64,000 bases of DNA from Verrucomicrobiia bacterium (GTDB lineage: Bacteria > Verrucomicrobiota > Verrucomicrobiia > Verrucomicrobiales > Akkermansiaceae), in assembly GCA_030431475.1 (NCBI GenBank), contig JAUIJD010000013.1, positions 1-64,000 on the forward strand, read 5' to 3'. A program made the position numbers and the translations under genes. Every line of letters starts with the position of its first letter. Position 1 is the first letter of the stretch. Below are positions 28,419 through 37,261 of this stretch, one piece after another. Below the pieces are notes generated by a model that was not told where the DNA came from, did no database searches, and saw only the letters and a list, made by a program, of their open reading frames with translations.

Positions 28419-30251
28419 ATGAAACGTCTCCTGCTCCTCCTGATCGCCTTCGCCGGACTCGGCCGGGCCGCCGAGCGACCGAACCTCCTCTGGCTGGTAC
28501 TCGAGGACACCTCGCCGCACTTCATCGGCTGCTACGGCAATGCCGACGCAAAGACCCCCAACATCGACCGCCTGGCCGAGCGTGGCATCCGCTTCACCCG
28601 CGCGTTCGCCAACGCCCCGGTCTGCTCGTCCGCACGCACCACCCTCATCACGGGCACCGAGAACCACATCCTCGGCACCGGCAACCACCGCAGCGCCTAT
28701 CCGCTTCCGGATGAGATCAAGGGCTTCCCCACTTTCATGCGCGATGCCGGCTACGCGACCTACAACAACTTCAAAACGGACTACTCCACCTCCTCCCAAC
28801 CTCGCCTGATTCGTGAATCGTGGACCGAGTCATCCGGCAAGGCGGGCTGGTGGAAGCGCGACGACAACGCCCCCTTCTTCTCCGTCTTCAACTACAACGC
28901 CTCCCATCAGTCGCGGACGATGACCGAGAGCTACGCATGGTATCGCAGCAACGTGCTTGAGAAGATCCCCGCTTCGAAGCGAGTCGCCGACGGAGCATTC
29001 CAACTCCCGACCTTTCTACCAGACACCCCGGCCATCCGCCGCGAATTCGCCCGCGTTTACAACAGCATCACCCTCGCCGATCACCAGATCGGCCACCTGC
29101 TGGCCCGCCTTGAGAACGACGGACTCAGCGAGGACACCCTCATCATTTGCTACGCCGACCACGGCGAAGCCATGCCCCGCGGCAAGGCCAACCCGATCGG
29201 CCTCGGCTACCGCGTTCCCTTCATCGTCGTCTTCCCGGAGAAATGGAAGCACCTCAACCCCTGGGGTGAAGAAGGCAGCACCACCGAAGAACTGATCTGC
29301 TTTGACGACCTTGCCCCGACGATGCTCAGCCTCATCGGCCAGACTCCCGCCCCGTGGATGACCGGACGCCCCTTCCTCGGCGAGCACCGTGCCGAACCGC
29401 GGCCCTACGTCTTCGGCAGCCGCGGCCGCATCGATGAAACCGCCGGCTGCGCCCGCAGCATCACCGACGGCCGCTTCCTCTACACCCGCCGCTTCCTGCC
29501 GACCCCCGAGCTGGCACCAATGAAGTACTTCGATGTCGCCGACATCGTCCGCGAGTTGAGGAAACCCGGCACCCTCACCGGCCCCGCCGCCGCCATGCTC
29601 GCCCCCGGCTCCCACGAAGTTCTCTACGACCTCGAGGCCGACCCTTGGGAACTCGAGAACCTCGCCGGCACGGAAGCCCATGCGGGACGCGTCGCCGAAA
29701 TGCGCGCCATCCTCTTCGACCACCTCATCGAGACTGGCGACATCCTCCTGCTTCCCGAGTACGAGCTCTCTCGTATTTCAAAGTCCGGCACCCCCTACGA
29801 AGCCGGCCAGGCCATGCCGGAGGAACGTCGGCGCGCCATCCTTGAGGCCGCCGACCTCGCCAGCCGACCCGAAGCCGATCCCAAACTGCGCGAGCTGCTC
29901 GCCTCCAACGACCCCATCGTCGCCTACTGGGCCGCCGTCGGGCACCGGCTCCATCCCGACCTCCTTCCGGCAAGGACCGAACCCACCTACCCGCCCGCCC
30001 GCATCGAGCTCGCCGCCGCCCGCTACCTGGCGAACCAGGACAACAAGTCCGCAGACCTCCTTCGCAAATTCGCCCTCGTCGACGACGTCCACCTCCGCCT
30101 CCACGCCCTGCAGCGCATCCAGGACTTCGGCCTCAAGGCGAAGACCTTCCGCCAAACCCTCGAGTCCTGCCTCACCGGCGGCGACCTCAACACCCGCAGC
30201 TCGGCGGAGGTCACCCTCCACCAACTCGGCCTCGGCGACCTCAGCTACTGA
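28419..30251 (+). CDS. Secreted sulfatase with CSSAR-type modification motif
   Basis: S1-family sulfatase of 610 residues with signal peptide MKRLLLLLIAFAGLGRA. The catalytic domain begins RPNLLWLVLEDTSPHFIGCYG, similar to heparan-N-sulfatase-like groups. The formylglycine motif is PVCSSARTT with Cys69; the usual Pro is Ser and the next residue is Ala, as in a subgroup frequent in Planctomycetes and Verrucomicrobia. YADHGEAMPRGK forms part of the metal site. A helical C-terminal part (about 450-610, HEAT-like) follows. Substrate not predictable. It is convergent with the sulfatase gene on the opposite strand. Confidence 0.88.
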   Translation: MKRLLLLLIAFAGLGRAAERPNLLWLVLEDTSPHFIGCYGNADAKTPNIDRLAERGIRFTRAFANAPVCSSARTTLITGTENHILGTGNHRSAYPLPDEIKGFPTFMRDAGYATYNNFKTDYSTSSQPRLIRESWTESSGKAGWWKRDDNAPFFSVFNYNASHQSRTMTESYAWYRSNVLEKIPASKRVADGAFQLPTFLPDTPAIRREFARVYNSITLADHQIGHLLARLENDGLSEDTLIICYADHGEAMPRGKANPIGLGYRVPFIVVFPEKWKHLNPWGEEGSTTEELICFDDLAPTMLSLIGQTPAPWMTGRPFLGEHRAEPRPYVFGSRGRIDETAGCARSITDGRFLYTRRFLPTPELAPMKYFDVADIVRELRKPGTLTGPAAAMLAPGSHEVLYDLEADPWELENLAGTEAHAGRVAEMRAILFDHLIETGDILLLPEYELSRISKSGTPYEAGQAMPEERRRAILEAADLASRPEADPKLRELLASNDPIVAYWAAVGHRLHPDLLPARTEPTYPPARIELAAARYLANQDNKSADLLRKFALVDDVHLRLHALQRIQDFGLKAKTFRQTLESCLTGGDLNTRSSAEVTLHQLGLGDLSY

Positions 30252-30353
30252 GCTTCGGGAAAGGAACGTTGGGTTTATCTTTCAGTTTTGGCAGTCACCC
30301 TCAACGCCAGCAAGTCGCCACGGATCCAGTCCCTTGGGGTCGCAGGCAAGTAG

Positions 30354-30373
30354 CCACGGGGTTCACCTCGTGG
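30354..30373. repeat. Palindromic repeat, type A, imperfect copy
   Basis: CCACGGGGTTCACCTCGTGG. It is the inverse orientation of the perfect copy at 30491, with one arm mismatch. Confidence 0.7.
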
Positions 30374-30452
30374 GTGGTGCCTCCATGAAATCTCCCCAGC
30401 TCCGGTGGAGCGCAGGCGGAGTTCGACCGCAGGAGACGCCCATCTTCGCCGG

Positions 30453-30466
30453 CGCCCCTCACGGGG
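30453..30466. repeat. Short hairpin repeat, type B, copy 1
   Basis: GCCCCTCACGGGGC, a six-base GC-rich stem with a two-base loop centre. Confidence 0.65.
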
Positions 30467-30490
30467 CTCGCAGTTTCCGGATGCCGGGAA

Positions 30491-30510
30491 CCACGGGGTG
30501 AACCCCGTGG
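30491..30510. repeat. Palindromic repeat, type A, perfect copy
   Basis: CCACGGGGTGAACCCCGTGG, with nine-base arms. It could act as a bidirectional transcription stop or as a REP-like element between the two convergent genes. Confidence 0.7.
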
Positions 30511-30522
30511 CGAATGGCCGAC

Positions 30523-30536
30523 GCCCCTGACGGGGC
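30523..30536. repeat. Short hairpin repeat, type B, copy 2
   Basis: GCCCCTGACGGGGC, the same hairpin as at 30453 with one loop base changed; CTCTTCTC follows. Confidence 0.65.
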
Positions 30537-30565
30537 TCTTCTCCTCGATCGACCTGAAGGCCTGC

Positions 30566-33460
30566 CTACCGGTTCACCTCGACCCGCCGAAACCCGCCGT
30601 CGCCCCCGGTCACCGGCACGGTCACCCGCTCCCAGTCCGCATCGATGCTCTCGATCTCTTCGCTCTCGAAATCCGGCTGCCAGTCCATCAGGTCCTCCGA
30701 CGTCCACCGCCCGTAGTTCACCCGGGGGTCGGTCGATTCCCTCCGGCGGACGAACTGATATCGCACGCCTCCATCCTCCGGATCCCGGAAGACGACCGGC
30801 AGCCCCGCCGACCCACCGACCGGCATCACCCGCGGTGCAGCCGGCTTGAGCAAATCGCCGTCCGTTGGTGACAGTCCGAAGGCATAGCGCATGAGGTTCG
30901 GCACGCCATCCCCGGACGGATTCGCGAGATCGTCCGCGCCGGTCTTGTCGAGCCCGTGGGTCTCCCGGAAGGCCGCCAGCGGATGGTGAAACTCGTCGTA
31001 GAACCAATAGTAGACCTGCTGGCGGTATGCCCGGGTGGCGTAGGTCTCGTTGTTCATCGTGGAGGTGAGGGCCCGATCGCTTTCCTCAAGATAGGGAAGA
31101 CTGCTGATCGCCTCGCCGGCGAAGTGGATCTCCCGCTCGATGGATCGGTCCACCACCCCGCCGCTCACCACTCCGGTCCGCTGGGTGAAGGCGAAGAGGG
31201 CATCGACCGAGTCGCCACGCAGCGGTTCGGTCGCGTGCCGGGCCAAAGCCTGTCTCGCGCTCACCCGGACCCAATAGTCGGCGTCGCCCGCCGCCGCGAG
31301 CAGCGCCGCTTGATGCGCCCGCACCGCCTCTCGGCCGTGGTAGCCGAGTCCTCGGGCCGCCCACAGGCGCACCGTCGCATCCGCATGGGACAAGCGGGCG
31401 GCCAGCGTCGCCACGTCCGCGGGATCAGACGACGAAGCCCGCCAAGCGGTATCGACCAGATCCTCGTAGGCGACGTGGGTGTCGCTCGCGATCACATCCC
31501 AGGCATCCAGGCCGGTGGCATCGACCAGGTCGTAGAGTCGGCCCTCCGGCACCAGGCCGCCGTCGCGGACCTCCTCCTGCAGGTCCGCCAGGTGCCCCCG
31601 CAGCGTCGCCAGGACGCCGGCGTAGGCCGGGTCGCCGATGAGGTTGATCGTCTCGCCGGGATCGGTCTCCAGATCGTACAGCTGCTCGCCGCCGCTGTTG
31701 AGGAAGAAGTGGGCCTCACGCTCGCTCAAACCACCCTGCAGGAAGGCCTTCAGCCATTCTCCGGCACCCAGGGTGGCATAGGTCGGAGTCGTGGCATCAT
31801 TGCCCACGGTGTAGGCCGACCAGCTCCCGTGCGGCGTGTCGGCCTGGAAGTTGCGGATGTAGACATGACGCCCGTCGGTCACCGAGCGGGCATTGGCGAT
31901 CCGGGTGTCGTGCCGACAGACAAAGCCGAACAGGGCCGGCGGCTCGACCTCGCGCCGGGCCCCGGCGAAGGCACGTCCATCCATCCAGTCCGGCGTCTCG
32001 AGGTCGAGCAGGCTGAGCAGCGTCGGCGCGAAATCAACGAAGGACACCAGCTCGTCTGTGGTGGCATCCGCCGCGTAGCCGTCCGGGGAGAGGTGGGCAT
32101 ACTTCGGCGGCACCCGCATGATCAACGGCACCTGTTGACCGCGATTGCCGACGAAGCGCTTGTAGCCCGGCACGCACGATCCGTGGTCGGAGTAGTAGAA
32201 GACAATCGTGTCGTCCGCCAATCCATCCGCCTCCAATTGGTCGAGGATGGCCCCGACCTGGCCGTCCATGTGGGTGATGGTGTCGTGGTGCCTCGCCCAC
32301 GACTCGCGCAGCTTCGGCAGGTCCGGGTGGCAATCCGGCAGCACCATCTCGGCCGGGTCGTGTATCTGGGGAATGTAGGCATACGAGCCTCCCACGGGTC
32401 GGATCCTCGACTCGTGGGTGTCGTCGAAATTGAAGACCGCGAAGAAGGGCTGCCCCGCCGGTCGGTTGCGCCAGTGCGCCGACCCCGAGGAATCGTTCCA
32501 GCCCTTGCGCCATTCCTCGCCGGTGGGAGGCTGCACGTTGTAGTCCTCCTTCGAGCGGTTCGTGGTGTAGTAGCCCGCCTCCTGCAGCAGCCGGGGATAG
32601 AAGCGCATGAAGCCGGGCGCGGAGAGCGTTTCCGAAGAGCGGTGCATGGTGCCGCCGGTGCGGACCGCATGGGTGCCCGAGATGAGCGTGGTCCGGGCCA
32701 CCGAGCAGATCGGAGCATTCGACCAGCAGAGGTCGAAGCGAAGACCCTCGGCCGCCAACGAGTCGATCCTCGGGGTGATCGCATTCGGGTCGCCGTAGCA
32801 GCCGAGCGTCGGCGACATGTCCTCGGCCACCAGCCACAGGATGTTGGGACGATCCGGAAGGGAACCCGAGGCCTCGATCTTCACCGCATCGATGGTCGAG
32901 CGCCCATTGCCGGAGGCGAGATTGCGGACGAACACGACCACATTTCCCAAGCCCGACACGTCGGCTCCCGTCGTGTGCGAGTAGGTGGCCACCGGCACCA
33001 TGGTCTGCTCGGGAAAAATGGAGGTGTCGGCCAGGTGGCCGCCCGCGGTGTCCGGCACCAGCGGCGCTTCGGTGGCCGGCTGGGCCGGCACGCCGTCCCA
33101 CAGGCCGAACTCGATGGGCCCGCCTTGCTGATAGGTGCTGTTCTGACGCGACCCGGCGTAGAGCGTCACGGTGTAGGTCGTCTCCGGCAGGTAGGCCTGA
33201 CCGGTATCACGGTAGATCCAGGATTGCGCCGGATCGGGATTCAGGGAGATCGACCGCAGCCCCAGGTCCGCCGCCGCCCGGTCGAGGATCCCACCTCCCG
33301 CCGCGTAGCTTTCCCAATAGGCCGCCGTGCCCCGCACCCAGCTCCCCGCCGGACTTCCGTCGGTGAAGGGAGAGATCTCGAAATCGTCGTTGAGGAGCTC
33401 CTGGGCCGTTGCGGTCCCCACCCCCACCAGCGCACCCACCACCAGGCTCCCGAGTTTCAT
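30566..33460 (-). CDS. Secreted sulfatase with N-terminal beta-sandwich domain
   Basis: S1-family sulfatase of about 964 residues. The start is set at the ATG at 33460 (MKLGSLVVGALVGVGTATAQ), which begins the signal peptide; 14 more residues are open upstream. Residues about 20-195 are a beta-sandwich, possibly carbohydrate-binding (YTVTLYAGSR, IEFGLWDG, VVVFVRNL). The sulfatase domain begins RPNILWLVAEDMSPTLGCYG, and the formylglycine motif is PICSVARTT with Cys252, again lacking the usual Pro. YSDHGSCVPG fits the metal site. HEAT-like repeats (about 660-760) precede a C-terminus of the common FGLSP type. It is the closest relative in the window of the gene at 28419 and is divergent from the GH30 gene. 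Confidence 0.88.
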   Translation of the reverse strand: MKLGSLVVGALVGVGTATAQELLNDDFEISPFTDGSPAGSWVRGTAAYWESYAAGGGILDRAAADLGLRSISLNPDPAQSWIYRDTGQAYLPETTYTVTLYAGSRQNSTYQQGGPIEFGLWDGVPAQPATEAPLVPDTAGGHLADTSIFPEQTMVPVATYSHTTGADVSGLGNVVVFVRNLASGNGRSTIDAVKIEASGSLPDRPNILWLVAEDMSPTLGCYGDPNAITPRIDSLAAEGLRFDLCWSNAPICSVARTTLISGTHAVRTGGTMHRSSETLSAPGFMRFYPRLLQEAGYYTTNRSKEDYNVQPPTGEEWRKGWNDSSGSAHWRNRPAGQPFFAVFNFDDTHESRIRPVGGSYAYIPQIHDPAEMVLPDCHPDLPKLRESWARHHDTITHMDGQVGAILDQLEADGLADDTIVFYYSDHGSCVPGYKRFVGNRGQQVPLIMRVPPKYAHLSPDGYAADATTDELVSFVDFAPTLLSLLDLETPDWMDGRAFAGARREVEPPALFGFVCRHDTRIANARSVTDGRHVYIRNFQADTPHGSWSAYTVGNDATTPTYATLGAGEWLKAFLQGGLSEREAHFFLNSGGEQLYDLETDPGETINLIGDPAYAGVLATLRGHLADLQEEVRDGGLVPEGRLYDLVDATGLDAWDVIASDTHVAYEDLVDTAWRASSSDPADVATLAARLSHADATVRLWAARGLGYHGREAVRAHQAALLAAAGDADYWVRVSARQALARHATEPLRGDSVDALFAFTQRTGVVSGGVVDRSIEREIHFAGEAISSLPYLEESDRALTSTMNNETYATRAYRQQVYYWFYDEFHHPLAAFRETHGLDKTGADDLANPSGDGVPNLMRYAFGLSPTDGDLLKPAAPRVMPVGGSAGLPVVFRDPEDGGVRYQFVRRRESTDPRVNYGRWTSEDLMDWQPDFESEEIESIDADWERVTVPVTGGDGGFRRVEVNR

Positions 33461-33646
33461 GCAGGAGATCCTCACACACCGAAAGGGACCGTCATTCATC
33501 AAAGAAACAAGCTATCGAGGCGAACGCCGCCGCCTCATTCCCCAATCTCGTAGTTTTGTTGTCCATTCTGTTCTCTCCGTTGCCGACCGGTCCCGTGACG
33601 CCTAGCTTGGCGCCATCAGGAGCAAGGCTCTCCGATCACGGTTCCC

Positions 33647-36600
33647 ATGTTGATTCCGCCCGGCCCCCACGCCACGCTCGCGACCGCCGTGCTGCTCGGA
33701 TCGGCAGCAGGGCTCGAACTGTCCTACACCGACGTCTCGGCGACGGGCGGTGACGAGGTCGTCGTGCTGGCCGACGGCGGCGTGACCCTCCGCGCCGCGC
33801 GCACCATCGCGGTCGGCAGCAGCTATTTCGGCATCGACGGTGGGACGAATCTCTTCGCCATCGACGACGCCGATGGAATCGCCCCCGCCGACGAAACCCT
33901 TGAGATCGAGCTGGCCCCCGGACATGGCTTGTCGGGCATCGACTTCGTCTGGACCCGCGGCGTGCTGTCCATCGACGGGTTCAGCGGCGATCCTCAGGCC
34001 GACCGCGGAAGCTATAATGGCGCCGGCACGTGGAGCCTCGAGCAGCCCTGGACCGGTTCAGGCCTAAGCCCTGTTCGCTTTGCCAATCCGGATGCGTCGG
34101 CCGGCCTTACCCTCCAACTTTCCATCCTCGATCCCGAAATGGCGGAACCGCAGGTCGCGATCCGGGCCCTCCAGATCGATGTCGCCGACTCGGCGGTGGC
34201 GCCCATCACCGTCGATCCAGAGATCATCCACCAGACGGTCGACCATTTCGGCGCATCGATGTTCTGGACCATCGATCCGACCGAGAACTGGCCCGAGGCC
34301 ACCCGCGAGCAGCTTGCTCTGATGCTGGTCTCGGAGGCCGGGGGGCTCGGACTTTCCAACCTCCGCTTCGACTTCGGCGGCGGCTCGGACGGCCCCGGCA
34401 CCACCGCCGGCGAACCCTGGTCGTGGCGCTTCCCGCAGGCGCTCAAGGACGGCCCCGACGCTCCCTACGACTGGACGCGCCGGGCCGGCCAGCAGTGGTT
34501 CATCCGGCGCGCCCACCAGCTCGGCATCGACACCCTCACGCTCGGTGCGACCTCGCCGCCGTGGTGGATGACCCGCAACGGCATCACCCACTGCGATGCC
34601 ACCGTGGGGTCGACGAATCTCAACGCCGCGAAGGTCGATGATTTCGCCAACTACCTCGGCGACGTGCTCGAGCACTTCCGCGACCAGGAAGGCATCGTCT
34701 TTGACGAGATCACTCCCTTCAACGAACCGGAGTGGTCGTGGAACTCATCGAGCCAGGAGGGATCCCGATACACGAGCGAAGACGCCCGGCCGCTCGTGCT
34801 CGCCCTGCACCAGGCCCTTGTCGATCGCTCGCTCGATCAGGAAACCGCCGTCCTCCTCGGCGAACATGGAACCATCCGCTCCCTGCTCGACGACGATGCC
34901 CATCTGGCGGTCTCCGGCACGGTGTGGAACGGCGGGCACAACTCCTCCGGCGACGGCAAGTATCGCGAGTATCTCAAGGACCTTCACAGTCACCCCGATC
35001 TCGTCGGAAAGACCTCGGGTGCCGCCGCCTACCACTCCTACTGGACCGACGACCTGGCCACGCTGGACGGTTCCCTGCGCGACGTTCTCCGCCAGAACGC
35101 CGACGACGACGAACTCGAACTGGTCCAGAGCGAGTTCTGCATTCTCGGCAGCGAGGGACCCGGCCGGAACCTCCAGTTCGACCCGGCGATGCGGGTCGCC
35201 CGCGTGATCCATCGGGACCTGACCCGCGCCAATGCGATCGGCTGGAGCTGGTGGCTCGCGCTTTCCCCCCACGACTACAAGGACGGCCTGATCTACACCG
35301 ACGCGTCAAACACCGGCGTCACCGAGCCCCGGCTCTTCCGCTCGCGCATCGCCGCGGCCCTCGGCCACTACAGCCGCTTCATCCGGCCCGGATGGCGACG
35401 ACTTGAAACGCCGGCCATCGACGACCTCGAAGGCCTCTACGCCTCGGCCTGGCGATCCCCCGATCACCGGGAGGTCGCCATCGTCGTTGGCAACGCCGGT
35501 CCTGACAGCCGCGTCGTGGAACTCCCCGGCAACTCGCTCGGTGACTTCGGCTCGGTCCATGAATGGGAGGCCTGGATCACCGACCGCGGCCGCCATCTCG
35601 AGCCTGATCGCGTCGAGGGTCGCTCGTATGAGCTCCCCCAGAACAGCTTCGCCACCTTCGTCGGGCACCCTCGCCAGTCGATGTTCCGGCTCGGTGCCTC
35701 AATTCACGGCGCCACGCCGAATCCCACCGCCGGCCAGGAGATCGTCGTGAGTGCCACGAGCCACTGGGAAAACGGTGTGGTTTCCTGCCCCGCTCTGTCG
35801 GAAACCGAGGCCTGGGTGCTGGTGCCGATCGACACCCCTCCCGTCGGACACCCTCGGGCCGGACGCCACCACGTCCGAACGCACCCGGAAGGCGACTACC
35901 TTCACCTCATCGATGGAGAACGACAGCTCCTTGCCACCGCCGGATCTTCCGCCATCTGGGATCTCGACACTCCCCAGCCGGGCTCCCTCGCGCTCACCCA
36001 TCATCCGACCGGCTTCGGCTTGCAGGCCGATGGCACGGCCACCCCGCAACCGGCCGCGTTGCTTCCCTATCAGCTCGCATCCTTCACGCCCTCGTTTCAA
36101 TGGTCTGACGGGCTCGGCTCGACGCCGACGGCAAGCTTCACCGCGCCGCTCTCCCGCACCGTCGCCGTCCGCGCCTTCCACCCGGAAGCCACGGCCTCCA
36201 CCCGGCTCCGGGTTCCGATCGGGGACCTCGCTCCCTCTCTGACCCTGACGCCCTCCAGCACCACCGTCCGCCGCGGCGATTCGATCACTCTGGGAGCGGC
36301 GTTCGACGGCGGCGAACCCTGGACCTTCCGGCTGGTTCCCTCGGACCGCGATGAGGCGATCCACGCCACCGCGGCCGGAACCCTGTCGATGGCGGAGCCG
36401 ACCGGCGACGACGGCGAGCTGTGGGAGCTCGTCGAGCCTGACGGCAGCCGCGTCTGGGCCCTGCCCCATCCCGGCCGGCCCTGCCGCATCCGGTCGGCCA
36501 CCCACGGTGGCTTCCTCCAACCCGACGGCACCCCGCAGAACAGCCTGCCCCTGAAATCAGGTGCGGCCGGCGGCACCGAAAGCCTGTGGACCCTCCAACC

Positions 36601-37237
36601 TGACGGGGGCTCGAAATTCCGGATCGAGCACGCCGAAAGCGGACTCGTCCTCAACATCTCCGGCACCACCGGCCGGCCCATTCTGTGGACCGACGAAGGT
36701 CACGCCAACGAGCGCTTCCACCTCGACTCGATCTCCTCCCCGCCCGCCCGTCTTCAGTGGTCTCACGGTCTCGGGGTCGAACCGAGCGTCGTCGTGACGC
36801 CCCAGCACTCGACCACTTACGTCGCCGCTGCCGAAATCGACGGCCTGCGAAGGGAATCTAGGGCCACCGTCACGGTCACCCGGAGCTTCGACGAATGGCG
36901 GGCCGATTGGTTCGGCGCGGCCACGCCGGAATCTCCGGACGAAGACGGCGACGGCATCCCGCTCGTGCTCGAGTATGCCCGCGGATCCGACCCGACCCAC
37001 CCGGATGCCCCGGGATGGCAGCAGCAGTCCATCGCTCCGGATGGCACACTCACACTTTCATGGACGCGAAACCCCGAGGCCCTCGGCACCTGGACCCCGG
37101 AAACCAGCACCGATCTCGAACACTGGGATCCGGTCGAGAGCGGACTTGCAACCCACGCGGAACAGCTCGCCATCACCCTTCCCCTGGAGCCCACCGCCCG
37201 CTTCTTCCGCCTCCGCTTCGAGGCGTCCCCTGACTAG
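33647..37237 (+). CDS. GH30-type glycoside hydrolase with ricin-like domain
   Basis: Secreted 1196-residue enzyme. A beta-rich N-terminal domain (about 20-180) precedes a (beta/alpha)8 barrel of the GH30 type (HFGASMFWTID, TLGATSPPWWMT). The candidate acid/base is Glu360 in PFNEPEW and the nucleophile Glu496 in VQSEFCIL, the usual spacing for clan GH-A. The flanking beta-sandwich follows (VAIVVGNAGPDSR). About 880-1040 holds a ricin-B-like lectin segment (RIRSATHGGFLQPDG, FRIEHAESGLVLNI) between two Ig-like stretches each containing LQWSHGLG-like sequence. The C-terminus resembles other secreted proteins here. Activity within GH30 is undetermined. Divergent from the sulfatase at 30566. Confidence 0.85.
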   Translation: MLIPPGPHATLATAVLLGSAAGLELSYTDVSATGGDEVVVLADGGVTLRAARTIAVGSSYFGIDGGTNLFAIDDADGIAPADETLEIELAPGHGLSGIDFVWTRGVLSIDGFSGDPQADRGSYNGAGTWSLEQPWTGSGLSPVRFANPDASAGLTLQLSILDPEMAEPQVAIRALQIDVADSAVAPITVDPEIIHQTVDHFGASMFWTIDPTENWPEATREQLALMLVSEAGGLGLSNLRFDFGGGSDGPGTTAGEPWSWRFPQALKDGPDAPYDWTRRAGQQWFIRRAHQLGIDTLTLGATSPPWWMTRNGITHCDATVGSTNLNAAKVDDFANYLGDVLEHFRDQEGIVFDEITPFNEPEWSWNSSSQEGSRYTSEDARPLVLALHQALVDRSLDQETAVLLGEHGTIRSLLDDDAHLAVSGTVWNGGHNSSGDGKYREYLKDLHSHPDLVGKTSGAAAYHSYWTDDLATLDGSLRDVLRQNADDDELELVQSEFCILGSEGPGRNLQFDPAMRVARVIHRDLTRANAIGWSWWLALSPHDYKDGLIYTDASNTGVTEPRLFRSRIAAALGHYSRFIRPGWRRLETPAIDDLEGLYASAWRSPDHREVAIVVGNAGPDSRVVELPGNSLGDFGSVHEWEAWITDRGRHLEPDRVEGRSYELPQNSFATFVGHPRQSMFRLGASIHGATPNPTAGQEIVVSATSHWENGVVSCPALSETEAWVLVPIDTPPVGHPRAGRHHVRTHPEGDYLHLIDGERQLLATAGSSAIWDLDTPQPGSLALTHHPTGFGLQADGTATPQPAALLPYQLASFTPSFQWSDGLGSTPTASFTAPLSRTVAVRAFHPEATASTRLRVPIGDLAPSLTLTPSSTTVRRGDSITLGAAFDGGEPWTFRLVPSDRDEAIHATAAGTLSMAEPTGDDGELWELVEPDGSRVWALPHPGRPCRIRSATHGGFLQPDGTPQNSLPLKSGAAGGTESLWTLQPDGGSKFRIEHAESGLVLNISGTTGRPILWTDEGHANERFHLDSISSPPARLQWSHGLGVEPSVVVTPQHSTTYVAAAEIDGLRRESRATVTVTRSFDEWRADWFGAATPESPDEDGDGIPLVLEYARGSDPTHPDAPGWQQQSIAPDGTLTLSWTRNPEALGTWTPETSTDLEHWDPVESGLATHAEQLAITLPLEPTARFFRLRFEASPD

Positions 37238-37261
37238 CGCCCCACGCCGCCCTTCCAACCC

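Larger units (their letters stand above)
30252..30565. other. Non-coding gap with palindromic repeats between convergent sulfatase genes
   Basis: A 314-base gap without a credible gene. It holds two long palindromes of the CCACGGGG...CCCCGTGG type and two short hairpins of the GCCCCTnACGGGGC type (listed separately). The rest shows no promoter or RNA gene that can be supported. Confidence 0.7.

Noticed and set aside
30956-33553. 865-codon open frame antisense to the minus-strand sulfatase
   Set aside because: Arg/Gly/Val-rich shadow without motifs; the sulfatase on the other strand is unambiguous.
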